Assembly: GCF_030012985.1 (NCBI RefSeq)
Contig: NZ_CP120233.1
Span: forward strand, 5,017,001 to 5,081,000
Length of the DNA stretch: 64,000 bases
Reading direction: 5' to 3'
DNA from: Microbulbifer sp. VAAF005
GTDB taxonomy: Bacteria; Pseudomonadota; Gammaproteobacteria; Pseudomonadales; Cellvibrionaceae
Within the stretch, counting starts at the first letter, position 1. Every line of letters begins with the position of its first letter. Of this stretch, positions 63,372-64,000 are shown in pieces. The notes beneath the pieces are model-generated. The model saw only the letters and a list, made by a program, of their open reading frames with translations. It searched no databases and was not told the origin of the DNA. A program made the position numbers and the translations under genes.

Positions 63372-64000
63372 TGCCCTTTGCGAAACGGAATATTTTCCAG
63401 AAAGCAGGCTCGACAAACTCTTCAGTGAAGTCGATCCGCTTTTTCCCCCGGCGGGACCGCCGTCTGGCCACTGCAATTGCACTGGCACTGACACTTCCGG
63501 CCCAGGCCCAAGATGCAGATTCGCAACTGAATGAGCTTGGCTGGTGGCAGGTGTGGCAGAATATTCCAAGCCTGAATTCTGAGGAAAATGAAACTCAAGT
63601 AGAGTTCGAGGAGCAATCAATCGGTAGTAATACCGAAGGTATGCTGCTGCGCGCCCCCACAAATCAGTGGCTTCAGGATGCGACACAATTCGTATCGCCG
63701 CTAGACCCGATTGTGGTGGAAGATTTTATTGACCCAATCCTGTTCCATGGCGTTGAAGATGAAGTTTCTCCAGAGACGGTGGAATTGTTGCGCCAGAGCC
63801 TGAATGAATTGGGCGAGACGCCTAATTTCAAATTGCACTTCATTGGCCATACCGATTCTGACCCTCTTACTGGGGAGTTGGTAGCGGACTTTACCAGCAA
63901 AGAAGAATTTACCCTGGCGCGAGCCCAGTTTGTGGCAGACTTCCTGCAAGAGGCTCTCGAACTGCCGGAGCAAATGATTGCCGTTGAAGGGCGCGGAGAT
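63371..64000 (+). CDS. OmpA-family protein, cut by window end
   Basis: Starts with ATG at 63371, sharing its first base with the TAA of the giant gene (TAATG). The first 210 residues are visible. A basic N-terminus (FFPRRDRR) and a signal peptide ending LPAQAQ are followed by a linker, then an OmpA-like peptidoglycan-binding domain: VSPETVELLRQSLNELGE, KLHFIGHTDSDPL, EFTLARAQFVADFLQ and ENIAVEGRGD-like (QMIAVEGRGD). Translational coupling implies that it works with the giant repeat protein, perhaps holding it to the cell wall and outer membrane. The 3' end lies outside the window. Confidence 0.85.
   Translation, partial: MPFAKRNIFQKAGSTNSSVKSIRFFPRRDRRLATAIALALTLPAQAQDADSQLNELGWWQVWQNIPSLNSEENETQVEFEEQSIGSNTEGMLLRAPTNQWLQDATQFVSPLDPIVVEDFIDPILFHGVEDEVSPETVELLRQSLNELGETPNFKLHFIGHTDSDPLTGELVADFTSKEEFTLARAQFVADFLQEALELPEQMIAVEGRGD

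Overview
The window looks like chromosomal DNA of a marine gammaproteobacterium. The AhpC/AhpF pair, SulP/BigR sulfur locus, CPBP and GDYXXLXY proteins, and an Exb/Tol-type motor with an AgmX-type TonB protein together resemble Cellvibrionales such as Microbulbifer. This placement is inferred from gene content; no 16S or other marker is present. Base composition is uneven. About 1-13 kb and 22-29 kb are visibly AT-rich accessory DNA, whereas 13-21 kb and 40-64 kb are richer in GC and tightly packed.

Region by region. (1) 0-9 kb: a secreted serine hydrolase, an APC permease, a di-haem cytochrome c peroxidase/MauG-like protein, a MOSC protein, a small Cys-rich secreted protein, a membrane-anchored patatin, and a translationally coupled pair of unknown membrane proteins. 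(2) 9-12 kb: a decayed beta-helix gene carrying a 263-bp MITE, and two identical tRNA-Arg(ACG) genes with their own promoters and terminators. (3) 12-15.5 kb: a beta-barrel protein, a DUF1993 protein and a frameshifted UvrD/Rep helicase. (4) 15.5-21.8 kb: a divergent sulfide-response locus. A BigR/SqrR-type ArsR repressor (Cys36 and Cys102), two YeeE/YedE half-transporters and a SulP run leftwards; a persulfide-dioxygenase-like MBL protein, a DUF442 sulfurtransferase and a second SulP run rightwards. AT-rich palindromes lie between the two arms. (5) 21.8-29 kb: a condensation-fold acyltransferase, a SnoaL-like protein, a curlin-repeat protein and three tandem secreted beta-helix paralogues. 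(6) 29-32.2 kb: ahpF and two ahpC genes. (7) 32.4-40 kb: membrane proteins (DUF2157, GDYXXLXY, two CPBP paralogues, ExoD), an NAD(P)-binding protein, DUF4174, an MFS exporter, and more copies or remnants of the IS5-like MITE. (8) 40-64 kb: one long collinear block on the + strand. It encodes a periplasmic coiled-coil protein, two large TPR proteins, a TPR lipoprotein, a small secreted protein, a TolQ/ExbB channel, two ExbD/TolR proteins and an AgmX-type TonB-like protein. After a short gap come a 4349-residue repeat protein and an OmpA-like protein cut by the window end.

The most interesting candidate system is block 8: an ion-driven, Agl/Glt-like envelope motor next to a giant modular surface protein. 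Two further themes recur. Three genes (helicase, DUF2157, first CPBP) are each broken by a single missing base in a homopolymer, which may be assembly error. A structured MITE family with 4-bp YTAR target duplications has twice inserted exactly at a gene's stop codon.
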